Below, piece by piece: positions 19,270-27,942 of a stretch of DNA of 64,000 nucleotides. Numbering within the stretch: position 1 is the first letter of the stretch; each line of letters begins with the position of its first letter. The stretch is from Arthrobacter sp. 35W (GTDB taxonomy: Bacteria > Actinomycetota > Actinomycetes > Actinomycetales > Micrococcaceae), in the NCBI RefSeq assembly GCF_000482545.1, contig NZ_KI519454.1, forward strand, positions 2,454,954-2,518,953, given 5' to 3'. The position numbers and the translations under genes are program-made. The notes beneath the pieces were generated by a model, which searched no databases, was not told where the DNA came from, and saw only the letters and a program-made list of their open reading frames with translations.

Positions 19270-20364
19270 ATGGATACGCTCCCCAACACCTCGGCACGGC
19301 AGTGGACGCACACTGCGCTGCGCACCATCGAGGCCGAGAACAACAGGTCCGCCGACACCCACCTGTACTCGATCCCGCTGCCCGAAGAATGGGGTGTCCA
19401 GCTCTACCTGAAGGACGAGTCCCGCCACCGCACCGGCAGCCTCAAGCACCGCCTGGCCCGTTCATTGTTCCTCTTTGGGCTGGTCAACGGCTGGATCAGC
19501 GAGGGCACCACCATCGTGGAGGCCTCCTCCGGCAGCACGGCGGTGTCCGAGGCCTACTTTGCCCAACTCCTCGGACTGCCGTTCGTGGCCGTCATGACCC
19601 GCAGCACCAGCCACGAAAAGGTCTCGCTCATTGAGCAGTACGGTGGCAGCTGCCACTTTGTGGACCGGGCCGAAGAGGTCTACGCGGCCGCCGCGGCCGT
19701 GGCCCAGCGCACCGGCGGCCACTACATGGACCAGTTCACCTATGCCGAGCGGGCCACCGACTGGCGCGGCAACAACAACATTGCCGAGTCCATCTTTGAC
19801 CAGTTGTCCCTGGAGGAGCACCCCGTGCCGCGCTGGATTGTGGTGGGTGCCGGCACCGGCGGCACCAGCGCCACCATCGGGCGCTACCTGCGCTACCACC
19901 GCCACGCCACCCAACTGGCCGTGGTGGACCCGGAGAACTCCGCCTTCCACGGCGCCTGGCTCAGCGGCGACACCACCCATTCCACCGGCATGTCCTCGCG
20001 CATCGAGGGCATCGGGCGGCCCCGCATGGAACCGAGCTTCGTCCCGGCCGTCATCGACGCCATGATCCAGGTCCCGGACGCCGCCTCGGTGGCGGCCATG
20101 GAACATCTGGGCCGGCTCACCGGGCTGAACGCCGGGCCCTCCACCGGCACCAATCTGTGGGGTGTCTGGCAGCTGGTGGCGGACATGGTGGCCCGCGGCG
20201 AGCGCGGCAGCATCGTCACGCTGATGTGCGACGGCGGCGAGCGCTATGCCCGCAGCTACGGCAACGAGGCCTGGCTGGCCGAAAAGGGCCTGGCTCCCGG
20301 GGTCCATGCGCAGACCCTTGAATCATTCTTCAGCACGGGCGTCTGGCCGGGAGCTTCCGCCTAG
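19270..20364 (+). CDS. PLP-dependent cysteine synthase-family enzyme
   Basis: Fold-II PLP enzyme of 364 residues related to cysteine synthase and cystathionine beta-synthase. The Schiff-base lysine is K59 in RTGSLKHR (family consensus P/T-G-S-x-K). The substrate loop is [11 protein letters not shown] and the phosphate loop [12 protein letters not shown]. It is longer than CysK and has extra segments ([20 protein letters not shown]), as in the SbnA/Cds1-like L-cysteine desulfhydrase group, which is a plausible alternative. The ATG follows TACTCT by seven bases with no Shine-Dalgarno, so probably leaderless. Its end overlaps the convergent MBL gene by four bases. Confidence 0.85.
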   Translation: MDTLPNTSARQWTHTALRTIEAENNRSADTHLYSIPLPEEWGVQLYLKDESRHRTGSLKHRLARSLFLFGLVNGWISEGTTIVEASSGSTAVSEAYFAQLLGLPFVAVMTRSTSHEKVSLIEQYGGSCHFVDRAEEVYAAAAAVAQRTGGHYMDQFTYAERATDWRGNNNIAESIFDQLSLEEHPVPRWIVVGAGTGGTSATIGRYLRYHRHATQLAVVDPENSAFHGAWLSGDTTHSTGMSSRIEGIGRPRMEPSFVPAVIDAMIQVPDAASVAAMEHLGRLTGLNAGPSTGTNLWGVWQLVADMVARGERGSIVTLMCDGGERYARSYGNEAWLAEKGLAPGVHAQTLESFFSTGVWPGASA

Positions 20365-21017
20365 ACCTCCACGGACTCCCCCGCCGCCAGGTGGCGGAAA
20401 TCGGTGCCGTAGTGGCTTCCGAGGCGCTGCACATGGCCCTCGGTGAACGAGAGCCCGTTCTCGTTGAGCAGTGCGTCGTGGATCTGGAAGGCACGCGGGG
20501 CTCGGACCGAGGTGACGAAGTCCACCACCTCCCCCACCTTGGACCACGGGGCGTGGATGGGCACCAGCAGCGTCTTGACGGCGACGCCGTTCGGCACAAT
20601 CAGCGAGTCGCCCGGGTGGTACACATTTGCGTCCACCAGGTACCCCACATTGGCCACCACCGGGATGTGCGGGTGGATCAGCGCATGCTGGCCGCCAAAG
20701 GCGCGGATGGCAAACCCCGCCACCTCGAAGGAGGTCTCCGGCACGGCGTCGTGGATGCGTTCGGCCGCCGCCGGGGCCGCGGCCCGCAGCGCCGCTGCCA
20801 CACCGGCCGGGGCATGGACCACCAATGCGGCATCCGCGGCCAACGCCGCCACCACGGCGTCCTTGTCCAGGTGGTCCCCGTGCTCGTGCGTGATGAGCAC
20901 CGCGTGGGCGCCGGCCAGTGCCGGACCGGTCTCCGAGAAAATGCCCGGGTCCAGGGTGAGGACCCTGCCGTCCTTCTCGAGGCGGACACATGCATGCGTG
21001 AATTTGGTCAGCTTCAT
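20361..21017 (-). CDS. MBL-fold metallo-hydrolase (UlaG/YtkL-like)
   Basis: A 218-residue metallo-beta-lactamase-fold protein beginning [14 protein letters not shown], with the metal motif THEHGDHLD near residue 45 and further ligands in [15 protein letters not shown] and the C-terminal IHDALLNE. This simplified form belongs to the UlaG-like branch, often annotated as a UPF0173-type hydrolase; its substrate is unknown. ATG 21017 follows TAGGCT by six bases, so probably leaderless. Convergent with the PLP gene, with overlapping stops. Confidence 0.85.
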   Translation of the reverse strand: MKLTKFTHACVRLEKDGRVLTLDPGIFSETGPALAGAHAVLITHEHGDHLDKDAVVAALAADAALVVHAPAGVAAALRAAAPAAAERIHDAVPETSFEVAGFAIRAFGGQHALIHPHIPVVANVGYLVDANVYHPGDSLIVPNGVAVKTLLVPIHAPWSKVGEVVDFVTSVRAPRAFQIHDALLNENGLSFTEGHVQRLGSHYGTDFRHLAAGESVEV

Positions 21018-21122
21018 GGCGCCAGCCTAGTACCCCAGACCGACCCCGTGCTGCGCTGCGGTTGGGGCCTGTGGGTTAAGCTGGAATACGGGAAAGTCCC
21101 AGTACTGAAAGGCTCCAACACC

Positions 21123-21551
21123 ATGTCCCAGGCACCAGCGGCGCAGCGCGTCACCAAGCAGCGCCTGGCCGTCGGCGCGGCCTTGGACACCTTGGACGAC
21201 TTTGTCAGCACCCAGGAGCTGTACCGGCTGCTGCACCAGAACGGCGTCAGCGTCTCGCTGGCCACCACCTACCGCATCCTCGCCTCAATGGCTGAGGAAG
21301 GCCTGGTGGACACCCTGCGCAATGGCGAGGGCGAGGCCGTCTACCGTCGCTGCTCCGTCGCCTCGCACCACCACCACCTGCTCTGCCGCAACTGTGGCAA
21401 GGCCGTGGAAATCGAAGCCCCCGCCGTGGAGAGCTGGGCGGCCCGCACGGCGAAGGAACACGGCTTCACCGAGGTGCAGCACACTGTGGAAATCTACGGC
21501 CTGTGCGCAGAGTGCACGGCGCTCAAGAAGGCCTCCCCGCCCGCCCTATAG
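21123..21551 (+). CDS. Fur-family regulator, Zur-like
   Basis: A 142-residue metalloregulator. The N-terminal winged helix (residues ~10-80) contains the recognition region SLATTYRILASMAEEG. A metal segment HHHHLLCRNCGK (H82-H85, C88, C91) and C128/C131 (YGLCAEC) form the structural zinc site. The His-rich stretch and lack of an iron-specific insert favour Zur over Fur. ATG 21123 has AAAGG about ten bases upstream. A good Zur-type palindrome lies upstream of the zinc ABC transporter genes at 30.7 kb, the most likely target. Followed by a small monooxygenase gene after nine bases. Confidence 0.85.
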   Translation: MSQAPAAQRVTKQRLAVGAALDTLDDFVSTQELYRLLHQNGVSVSLATTYRILASMAEEGLVDTLRNGEGEAVYRRCSVASHHHHLLCRNCGKAVEIEAPAVESWAARTAKEHGFTEVQHTVEIYGLCAECTALKKASPPAL

Positions 21552-21560
21552 GCTTGGTGC

Positions 21561-21890
21561 ATGTACTTCATCGTTGTGAGATTTCCCGTCAAGCCCGACT
21601 ACGCCGAGCAGTTCATCGAGCTCGTGACCCCCTTCACCGCGGGCACCCGCGCCGAGCCCGGCAACCTGTGGTTCGACTGGACCCGCAGCGTCGAGGACCC
21701 CAATGAGTTCGTGCTGTTGGAGGCCTTCGCCGACGACGACGCCGCTGCCGCCCATGTGGGCAGCGCGCACTTCAAGGCCGGGCTAGAGTCCATCCGTCCG
21801 GCACTGACCTCGACGCCGCGCATCGTCTCGCGCAAGGTGGACGGCTCCGGCTGGGATGCCATGGGCGAGCTGCAGATCGACGCCGTCTAG
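21561..21890 (+). CDS. Antibiotic-biosynthesis-monooxygenase-type protein (quinol monooxygenase-like)
   Basis: A 109-residue ABM-domain protein (ferredoxin-like dimeric alpha-beta barrel): MYFIVVRFPVKPDYAEQFIE, then TRAEPGNLWFDW and VLLEAFADDDAAAAHVGSAHF, the standard core of YgiN-like quinol monooxygenases. The ATG follows TAGGCT by six bases, so it has its own probable leaderless promoter in addition to read-through from the zur-like gene. A strong terminator follows. Confidence 0.85.
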   Translation: MYFIVVRFPVKPDYAEQFIELVTPFTAGTRAEPGNLWFDWTRSVEDPNEFVLLEAFADDDAAAAHVGSAHFKAGLESIRPALTSTPRIVSRKVDGSGWDAMGELQIDAV

Positions 21891-21910
21891 GCCCACGATG
21901 CCATTGCACC

Positions 21911-21945
21911 GGAAGGCCCGCAGGATTCCTGCGGGCCTTCCCTTG
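21911..21945. terminator. Strong intrinsic terminator
   Basis: Perfect 14-bp stem (GGAAGGCCCGCAGG paired with CCTGCGGGCCTTCC) with loop ATT, then a short CTT tail. It separates the monooxygenase gene from the convergent gene at 21966. Confidence 0.88.
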
Positions 21946-21965
21946 TATGGACCTGACGTGGCAGG

Positions 21966-22322
21966 TCAGCGCATTCTGACAGGACAGTTCAGGATGTCAC
22001 CGGCGCTGGCAGGCAATCGCAACAGCGGCGAGTAGTCGACTTTCCAGCTGTCCAATTCAAAGATGTTGTCATCCCGGTCCAAGTTGATGCTCACGATGAC
22101 TGGCGTACCGTCTGCATCCTTGAACCACCCTTCCGACAGCATCGCTCCGAAGCGCGGATCCGGGGTTGCTGGTTGGAAGCTGAGGCTCCCCATTCCGCCG
22201 TCGTCCATGTCCTTCACCCTCAATAGTTCAAGGCCCAGGCCGTGCCAGCGTTGGTCGTCCGCCCGCTCCAGCAGTACTCGCACGACAAGTGCTTCTTTGG
22301 CGCTGAGCAAACGATAGGTCAT
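21966..22322 (-). CDS. Hypothetical protein, DUF6984-like
   Basis: A 118-residue soluble protein starting MTYRLLSAKEALVVRVLLER with an acidic, beta-rich second half (GTPVIVSINLDRDDNIFELDSWKVDYSP). This resembles a small widespread family of unknown function (DUF6984) often found near toxin-immunity-type genes; the family call is from memory and tentative. ATG 22322 is preceded by TATCAT exactly six bases upstream, a clear leaderless promoter. It is divergent from the unknown gene at 22462. First gene of the AT-richer island. Confidence 0.6.
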   Translation of the reverse strand: MTYRLLSAKEALVVRVLLERADDQRWHGLGLELLRVKDMDDGGMGSLSFQPATPDPRFGAMLSEGWFKDADGTPVIVSINLDRDDNIFELDSWKVDYSPLLRLPASAGDILNCPVRMR

Positions 22323-22461
22323 GCGCCCATGATAAGGGCCCCAGGAGCCAGCGCATCGGCCAAGCCCCCAGTTCTCGGCCCAGTCCGGTTTTCGACACAT
22401 TGCCAGGTCCTGCGAATGTCGGGGTAGGCTCTGGTCGACAAATCTGGAATTAGCCGGGGGA

Positions 22462-22959
22462 ATGATCCAAGTGCAGCAAGCGAACGAAGAGGGTCTCCCC
22501 TGCACTCCGGACCTCGACGAGGTCGACGCCGAATTCAAAAAGAAGCTGCTCGCCGTTCCACCGGGTTTGCTGCTCGTAACGCACCCCGACGTATTTGTAG
22601 GCGTTGGCGCGATGTGCGGTGCCGCTCGAATCGCGGGAGACATGGGCGCTCTGATCCTCGGTCTGGATGGATATCGGACAGACGGCGAGCATCTGATCCC
22701 CTTGATCGAGTACATTCTTGACTCGTCGAGCTACTGCACGCCGGAGTTGACCTGGGACGACGCTGTTCAGAAAAGCGTTGAAGCGGTTGATTGGGTGGCC
22801 GATGTGTGGAAGGACGGGCCCGAATTTGTTGAGTTCGTGCTCCTCGGGCGGGACGATGACCCCTACTGGCACCAAAGACTTATGGCCAATTTCCCAATTG
22901 CACGTGAGTGGGACCACGGAATACTTGCCATGAGCGACATAGTCACCGATCGCCGGTGA
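22462..22959 (+). CDS. Hypothetical protein (165 aa)
   Basis: Start MIQVQQANEEGLPCTPDLDE; GGGGGA lies immediately upstream of the ATG. Soluble, acidic, with GLLLVTHPDVFVGVGAMCGA and a tryptophan/aspartate-rich end (VDWVADVWKDGPEFVEFVLLG). I recognise no domain. Base composition is visibly lower in GC than the core genes. Divergent from the DUF6984-like gene and followed by an LRR gene in the same direction; the neighbourhood looks like accessory or immunity-type genes, but no toxin is present. Confidence 0.6.
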   Translation: MIQVQQANEEGLPCTPDLDEVDAEFKKKLLAVPPGLLLVTHPDVFVGVGAMCGAARIAGDMGALILGLDGYRTDGEHLIPLIEYILDSSSYCTPELTWDDAVQKSVEAVDWVADVWKDGPEFVEFVLLGRDDDPYWHQRLMANFPIAREWDHGILAMSDIVTDRR

Positions 22960-23041
22960 GCCTAATGGAGAAACCCCTCGGGATGTCACTCCGGAAGCCT
23001 AGTAGGCCCTCACAGTATCTTGTTATGGATCGGCGGAATCC

Positions 23042-24205
23042 ATGATCTCCCCCGACACTGAAATCGTGTACTTCGATGGATTCGAACTGGAGAGGCAGCC
23101 CGGTTGGACCGTCATGAGGGTCACCGATGGATGGACAGCCAATGCCGACGCTATTGCGGCCAGCGGACACGTCGATGAGCTCCGCCTCAACTATGCCTGG
23201 GGCTTCAGAGAATCCTCCGTGGACTTCATCGGTGAGTGGCCGCTGAAGAAGATCTCTGTGCTGGCGCATGGCCTCGTAGATCTGACGCCTCTCCACCGGT
23301 TGGGGGCCACTCTTGAGGAGCTGAGTATTCAGGCGGTTACGAAGGCAAGAATCGACCTGGCACAGTTCCCGCATTTGTGGTCGCTGGTTGCAGATTGGCC
23401 GATCGTCGAACCGACATTCAATACGCTGACCGGCCTGACCAGCCTCTACCTTGGCAGCTACAAGGAAGCGGATCTCGCTCCCATAGCCGCCAACCGCGGC
23501 CTGGCGAGCCTGCGGATGAAGCAGCATCCGCAGGTCCGCAGCATCGACGGTATCGAGGAGCTCGCCCACCTGGAAAAACTGCAGATCGTCGCGGCCACAA
23601 AACTTGGCGACATCACCGCATTCCGCCACGCGCCTTTGAGGCATGTCCTGCGGGAGCTGGACTTCAGCAACTGCAGACGCATCGATGCCGTGGACGACAT
23701 CGCCTTCCTCACCAACCTGCAGGAACTCACTTTGTCGAACTGCGGAACCCTCGAATCCTTGAAACCATTGGCGGCTCTCACCAAGCTCCATCTTCTGGAC
23801 ATGCACGGGTCCACGGTGATTGCAGACGGCGGTCTCACACCACTGCTGGAGATGCCCGCGCTCAAAGGCCTCTCCCTGACCAACCGGCGCCACTACCGGC
23901 CCAAGGTGAAACAAATCGAAGCCGCCCTCGGCGCGCGACATGAATTCGAAGGACAGTATCCGGAACGCCATGCATGGCTGACAGCGAGCAATCCCTCCGG
24001 AACGCGGGACATCGACGAGAACGAAATCACGGAACTGCCTCTTGCTCTATTTGAACTCACCATTCTCAGTAACTGCATCAGCGAAACCGCCGCTCAGGTC
24101 GACGAATGGGAATTCCATCCGCGGATCGGCGGGACCTTGGAGGAAGCCCAAGCGCTGAGGCGGCGGATTCAGGAACATCTGAATCGCGTGAGAATAATAG
24201 GTTGA
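23042..24205 (+). CDS. Leucine-rich-repeat protein
   Basis: A 387-residue soluble protein. From about residue 95 to 285 it carries irregular leucine-rich repeats of ~21-23 residues (for example LTSLYLGSYKEADLAPI, LEKLQIVAATKLGDI, LRELDFSNCRRIDAV, LQELTLSNCGTLESL, LHLLDMHG). The N-terminus has no signal peptide. The charged C-terminal ~90 residues show no repeat. Such cytoplasmic LRR proteins usually mediate protein contacts; partner unknown. Same AT-richer composition as its neighbours, suggesting acquisition with them. Confidence 0.72.
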   Translation: MISPDTEIVYFDGFELERQPGWTVMRVTDGWTANADAIAASGHVDELRLNYAWGFRESSVDFIGEWPLKKISVLAHGLVDLTPLHRLGATLEELSIQAVTKARIDLAQFPHLWSLVADWPIVEPTFNTLTGLTSLYLGSYKEADLAPIAANRGLASLRMKQHPQVRSIDGIEELAHLEKLQIVAATKLGDITAFRHAPLRHVLRELDFSNCRRIDAVDDIAFLTNLQELTLSNCGTLESLKPLAALTKLHLLDMHGSTVIADGGLTPLLEMPALKGLSLTNRRHYRPKVKQIEAALGARHEFEGQYPERHAWLTASNPSGTRDIDENEITELPLALFELTILSNCISETAAQVDEWEFHPRIGGTLEEAQALRRRIQEHLNRVRIIG

Positions 24206-24319
24206 ACAGAGTCGCCAGCGATCTTGCGACTACGTTTCCGAGCAATCACATGCTGTGGACGCGCCACTCGTCAACGTCCAACTAGTTCTTGGATCGCCAA
24301 CATTCATCCTGCCGTTCGG

Positions 24320-24340
24320 CGATTGAAACGCTTTCAATCG
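24320..24340. promoter_or_regulatory. Perfect LacI/CcpA-type palindrome
   Basis: CGATTGAAA-CGC-TTTCAATCG, a perfect 9-bp inverted repeat built around the central CG typical of LacI-family operators (TTGAAACGCTTTCAA). It ends 16 bp before the ATG at 24357. It differs from the operator shared by the sugar locus at 42-57 kb, so another regulator would bind it. Confidence 0.5.
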
Positions 24341-24356
24341 ACGCGAAGGTAACCCG

Positions 24357-24608
24357 ATGACAGTGGATTTTGGCAACTACGAACTATTCAATCCAGGCAC
24401 TTTTGCACCGCCAGGGGAACTGCCACGTCAGGAGGCGAGATCGCTCTATAACAAAAGAATGAATGAGAAATCATTCCGCATCGAGCAACTCAAGAATCTT
24501 GTCGCTCTCGACGCCACAGATGTTGACAGCTCTGACGCCGGAGTCCAGCGACTGAACGAATGGTTCTTCAAGAACATTGAGGAAAACTCAGACTTTCCAG
24601 TCGCTTGA
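24357..24608 (+). CDS. Hypothetical protein, probable N-terminal part of a frameshifted gene
   Basis: An 83-codon frame reading MTVDFGNYELFNPGTFAPPG and ending EENSDFPVA. No recognised domain. The next frame (24605) begins at an overlapping TTGA and continues as a well-formed globular sequence (LTPEWYSVVNDIALFPGDVA), so both probably come from one ancestral gene split by a one-base insertion or two-base deletion near 24600. Translational coupling of two separate proteins is the alternative. A perfect LacI-type palindrome sits 16 bp upstream. Confidence 0.55.
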   Translation: MTVDFGNYELFNPGTFAPPGELPRQEARSLYNKRMNEKSFRIEQLKNLVALDATDVDSSDAGVQRLNEWFFKNIEENSDFPVA

Positions 24609-25138
24609 CACCAGAATGGTACAGCGTCGTCAATGACATTGCACTGTTTCCAGGCGATGTGGCAATTGAAAGGAATCCTCAACTTCGATGGGATTTCCAC
24701 ATCTGGGGAAAGAGCAGCGTCCACTATCAGCACCACGTAATCATGGGTTTCTCAAAAGAGGAAGAGAGTCCTCATATTTCAATCAGCACTGATGGCAGTG
24801 TCGTCACATATGGACACCGGATCGTTGCCGGCAGCGGCCTGCCTCACTGGCCGAAGACAGGTCGCCATGGGCGAACTGCAAATCGACGCGTCCTGACTGT
24901 ACGGCAGAACTACCGCAGCGCACTCCAAGCCATACTGGCCCCGATGCCACAATCCGTGGCACAGTGGCGGGCAGAGTCCATCCACTGTTGCTGCAGTGGA
25001 TCGTTGAATGCTTTCCAAGGGGGCCGGAAATGTGGGAGTGGATCAGGTACCGCTCGCTCATTCTGGCGGGGGTGCCCTTCGGCATCGGCGGAACGCTGTG
25101 GTTCCTGTCCCAAACCGCCGGCGGATGGGATGAGCTGA
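24605..25138 (+). pseudogene. Continuation of the frameshifted hypothetical gene
   Basis: Opens with TTG in the -1 frame at the stop of the preceding ORF. Residues 1 to ~115 look like real protein (RWDFHIWGKSSVHYQHHVIMG; later VRQNYRSALQAILAPM). From about 24965 the translation turns Cys/Ser/Gly-rich and overlaps the membrane-protein gene at 25030 in another frame, so the true C-terminus is probably lost or ends earlier. No family recognised. Treated as a broken gene; no ATG and no clear Shine-Dalgarno support independent expression. Confidence 0.45.
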
Positions 25139-25338
25139 AGTATTTCCTCCTGCTGATCTTCTCGATGCCGGTCCTGGCCGGGGTCGCGGCGTTGTCCGTC
25201 ATGTACGCGTTTCGGAAGGGCGACGCCGTGCGCCGGCTGGGGAGGACCTCCAAGATCGCCAGCGTGTTTTCGCTGTCCGTCTTCGGCAGCCTGGTGCTGA
25301 TTGGCGCAGCAGGGATCGTCCAGTCCCTCTGGTTCTAG
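25030..25338 (+). CDS. Small membrane protein, three predicted helices
   Basis: A 102-residue protein starting MWEWIRYRSLILAGVPFGIG. Hydrophobic helices are at about residues 8-26, 37-61 and 76-98. AAGGGGG lies about seven bases before the ATG. No family recognised; function unknown. It overlaps the tail of the broken gene upstream in another frame, and its higher GC marks the return towards normal composition. Confidence 0.6.
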   Translation: MWEWIRYRSLILAGVPFGIGGTLWFLSQTAGGWDELKYFLLLIFSMPVLAGVAALSVMYAFRKGDAVRRLGRTSKIASVFSLSVFGSLVLIGAAGIVQSLWF

Positions 25339-25450
25339 GGAATCGGCGGCGGCCCACCATGACAGAGTCGTGCTGGGTGCCCATGCCCCACAACCACTGT
25401 GGCTAGACATGAATGCCCACCGCGGCCGAATAGAGCGGCAATGAGAGTTG

Positions 25451-25945
25451 CTAGGACTTGATGAAAGAGAACCTCTCATCGTTGTCCGGATCACCTAGGT
25501 ACGCATAGAGTTCAATCGCGTCTTTCGCGTTGTCGACGCTTAGCCTGAATCTCATGACGACACCAGGGATGTCCATGACCACATAGGGGCGGTTGTTGCT
25601 GCTGTTCCAATCTGGTGCCCATGTGCCTGTCAGGTCCTGTGTAGTTGTCCAGTCAAGCTGCCAAACGAACATCACGTCGGAGAGGGCTTCGAAGACTTCA
25701 TTGGGAACGCCAGTGACCGTGAAGGTGCCATCGTCCTTGAGATTCATGACAGTCCGTTGGCCGTCCGGCCCCTCACTCATCCAATGGCCAGCGGTACCGG
25801 CAACGGTCAATGGCTCAGGCGAGGCGCACGACGTCACTAGGAGCGAAAAACCCACAATTGCACTGGCCAGAATCACCCAGCGCCGGACTGCCTTTGCTTT
25901 AACGATGAGACATCCTCTTCCACATGGATTTCTGCGTGTAGTCAT
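25451..25945 (-). CDS. Putative lipoprotein, unknown function
   Basis: A 164-residue exported protein. A basic N-terminus (KAKAVRRW) and hydrophobic stretch (VILASAIVGFSLLVTSC) end in the lipobox LVTSCAS, so it is probably anchored outside by a lipidated cysteine at about residue 40. The mature part is Trp- and Asp-rich with beta-strand patterns (GHWMSEGPDGQRTVMNLKDD). ATG 25945 is used for lack of a closer one, which leaves a rather long n-region; no good Shine-Dalgarno is visible. Confidence 0.65.
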   Translation of the reverse strand: MTTRRNPCGRGCLIVKAKAVRRWVILASAIVGFSLLVTSCASPEPLTVAGTAGHWMSEGPDGQRTVMNLKDDGTFTVTGVPNEVFEALSDVMFVWQLDWTTTQDLTGTWAPDWNSSNNRPYVVMDIPGVVMRFRLSVDNAKDAIELYAYLGDPDNDERFSFIKS

Positions 25946-26016
25946 CGAAGCAGGTTGGTTCCTCTACGACGAAATCGAGCATAGCCGTGTATGGAAGGGT
26001 GACTGCACATTACGAA

Positions 26017-26050
26017 GGAGGGCCCGCAGGTATCCCGCGGGCCCTCCCTT
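26017..26050. terminator. Intrinsic terminator
   Basis: An 11-bp GC stem (GGAGGGCCCGC paired with GCGGGCCCTCC) with a 9-base loop and a short CTT end. It lies just beyond the stop of the leftward gene at 26079 and could act in both directions. Confidence 0.75.
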
Positions 26051-26078
26051 GCCTAGGCCTGGATCGCCGGGATCCCCG

Positions 26079-26372
26079 CTACAGTGCGGGCCCCTGGGTT
26101 TGGTAGTTGTAGACCTCGTAGAACGCCACCTCGGGGGCCGGGATGCCGATCTCGGTGCTGACAGGGGTCAGCTTGTCGGCGGTGAATGCCTCCCACGTTT
26201 CCTTGTCCTGCCAGACGTCGGTGATGCGCAGGCCGCCCTCCGTTGATGCGGCCCAGTGGAAGAGGCCGCCGGGTGCGCCGGGACCCTTCGGCTCGAAGCC
26301 CAGCCGGCGGCAGGCCTCGTCGTACTGCTCAACCGTTCCCCCGGTGAAATCCATGACCACTGCAATGGCCAT
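26079..26372 (-). CDS. Small ABM-like (dimeric alpha-beta barrel) protein
   Basis: A 97-residue protein: MAIAVVMDFTGGTVEQYDEACRRLG, then GLFHWAASTEGGLRITDVWQDKETWEAF. The order strand-helix-strand-VWQDKETWEAF is characteristic of ferredoxin-like ABM/stress-response barrel proteins of unknown substrate. Two adjacent ATGs exist; I choose the second because GGAGG is five bases from it and only two from the first. TAGCGT upstream could be its -10. Monocistronic, ahead of a terminator. Confidence 0.75.
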   Translation of the reverse strand: MAIAVVMDFTGGTVEQYDEACRRLGFEPKGPGAPGGLFHWAASTEGGLRITDVWQDKETWEAFTADKLTPVSTEIGIPAPEVAFYEVYNYQTQGPAL

Positions 26373-26464
26373 CATGCCCTCCCATGAACATGGCAGGCGA
26401 AGTTTTCGTCGCCGGATTCAACGCTAGACCGGCGTTCAGGGGCGGTCAATGGAGCACGACGGCG

Positions 26465-27895
26465 CTAGTCCCGGGCGCTGAAAGCCGGCACAAACAGGCC
26501 CAGCGGCTCACGCACCCACCAGTCTCCGGTGCGGCGCCACTCGCCCCAGCTGGTGTACCTGTAGCGGTAGACGCGGGCCCGGATCCACCGCGGCGGCCGG
26601 CCGTCAAAGGGGTCGTGGCGCAGCAGTTTCAGGGTGGGTGCGTCCGCCGCCAGCAGCTTGTTCAGCAGCGGCACAAACCAATCCAGCCCCGGAGACCCCA
26701 GCGCCAGAAACCACATCAGCCAATCAAGCCGCAGATGGTACGGCGCGTACTGCCGCGGCAGCCGCCCCGGCTCCCCCGGTTTGCCGTGGAATCCATACTC
26801 CAGCCACACGGCCGAGTCCGGGTCGGCGTCGTCCGTCCCCTCCACGGCCACCTCGTACCGGCGGCGGGTGATGGAGCCGAAGGCACCGTAGGCGTTGCCC
26901 AGCCGCCATCTGTTGAAGCTGGCGTTCATGAGCTGGTAGTGCGAGAAGAGGTTGCGCAGCGGTTTCCAGCTGAGGACCAGCAGCAGCACGGCCGCCGCCA
27001 GGGCGACGGCGGTGAACCACAGCGGCGTCGGCTCCCGCAGCCCTGTGCCCGGCACCAGCGCCGGAAGCACGGCGGCCACCGGCCCGTCGGCAAGCGCCGA
27101 GCTGGCCAGGATGATGGTGAGCACGTTGAGCCAGGCGAAGTTGCCGGAGAGCACCAGCCACAGTTGGGTGGTGATGACGATGGTGGCGGCGACGCTGGCC
27201 ACCGGCTGCGGAGCGAAGAGGAAGAAGGGCACCACCAGCTGTGCAAAGTGGTTGCCCAGCACCTCCACCTTGTGCAGCGGCCGGGGCAGATGGTGGAACC
27301 ACCAGCTCAGCGGGTTGGGCATGGGCTGGGTTTCATGGTGGTAGTACAGCGCCGTCAGATCCCGCCAGCAGGAATCGCCGCGCATCTTGATCATGCCGGC
27401 GCCAAACTCGAGCCGGAACACCAGCCAGCGGAACAGCCAGATGATGGCCACCGGGGCTGGGACGGCGTCGGACCCCAGGAAAGCGGCCATGAACCCGGCC
27501 TCCAGCAGCAGAATCTCCCAGCCAAAGCCGTAGAAGACCTGGCCGACATTGACGATCGACATGTACAGCAGCCAGAGTGCCACAAACGCGAGCATTGGCA
27601 GCCACGGCGGGCCCAGCTGCGGCAACCCCAGCACCAGGATGGCGGCAATGGCGGCGCCGGTGAACGACACCAGACGCAGCAGGGCATCGGAATAGCGCCA
27701 GCTGAACAGCGTGGGGCCGGGCGGACGGCGGATGCGGGCCAGGTACCGCGGCACCGGCAGCAGCCCGCGCTCCCCCAGCAGGGCGGGGAACTGCGCGGCG
27801 CTGGAAATGAACGCAACGAGGTACACGCCTGCAACGCCGCGCTGCAGGATCAGCCGCGCCAGCTCGTAGCCGCTGGAATCCAAGGCATCCAGCAC
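26465..27895 (-). CDS. Lipase maturation factor-family membrane protein
   Basis: A polytopic membrane protein of 476 residues with about eight to ten hydrophobic helices. The diagnostic LMF1-type stretch is FGAGMIKMRGDSCWRDLTAL, followed by YYHHETQPMPNPLSWWFHHL, and the N-terminal FPALLGERGLLPVPRYL also matches the family. In animals LMF1 helps fold lipases in the ER; the bacterial role is unknown. GTG 27893-27895 follows TAGCGT by six bases without Shine-Dalgarno, so probably leaderless. Confidence 0.85.
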   Translation of the reverse strand: MLDALDSSGYELARLILQRGVAGVYLVAFISSAAQFPALLGERGLLPVPRYLARIRRPPGPTLFSWRYSDALLRLVSFTGAAIAAILVLGLPQLGPPWLPMLAFVALWLLYMSIVNVGQVFYGFGWEILLLEAGFMAAFLGSDAVPAPVAIIWLFRWLVFRLEFGAGMIKMRGDSCWRDLTALYYHHETQPMPNPLSWWFHHLPRPLHKVEVLGNHFAQLVVPFFLFAPQPVASVAATIVITTQLWLVLSGNFAWLNVLTIILASSALADGPVAAVLPALVPGTGLREPTPLWFTAVALAAAVLLLVLSWKPLRNLFSHYQLMNASFNRWRLGNAYGAFGSITRRRYEVAVEGTDDADPDSAVWLEYGFHGKPGEPGRLPRQYAPYHLRLDWLMWFLALGSPGLDWFVPLLNKLLAADAPTLKLLRHDPFDGRPPRWIRARVYRYRYTSWGEWRRTGDWWVREPLGLFVPAFSARD

Positions 27896-27942
27896 AGTTC
27901 AACGCTAGGCCCGGGACCGGTCCCCGGCAAGGAGGTCAGGTG

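Noticed and set aside
21061-21122. Zur box upstream of the zur-like gene
   Set aside because: No palindrome of the TGxxAATCATTxxCA type is present there.
24596-24612. Programmed -1 frameshift site at the TTGA overlap
   Set aside because: No slippery heptamer or downstream hairpin is evident; ordinary mutation or coupling explains it more simply.
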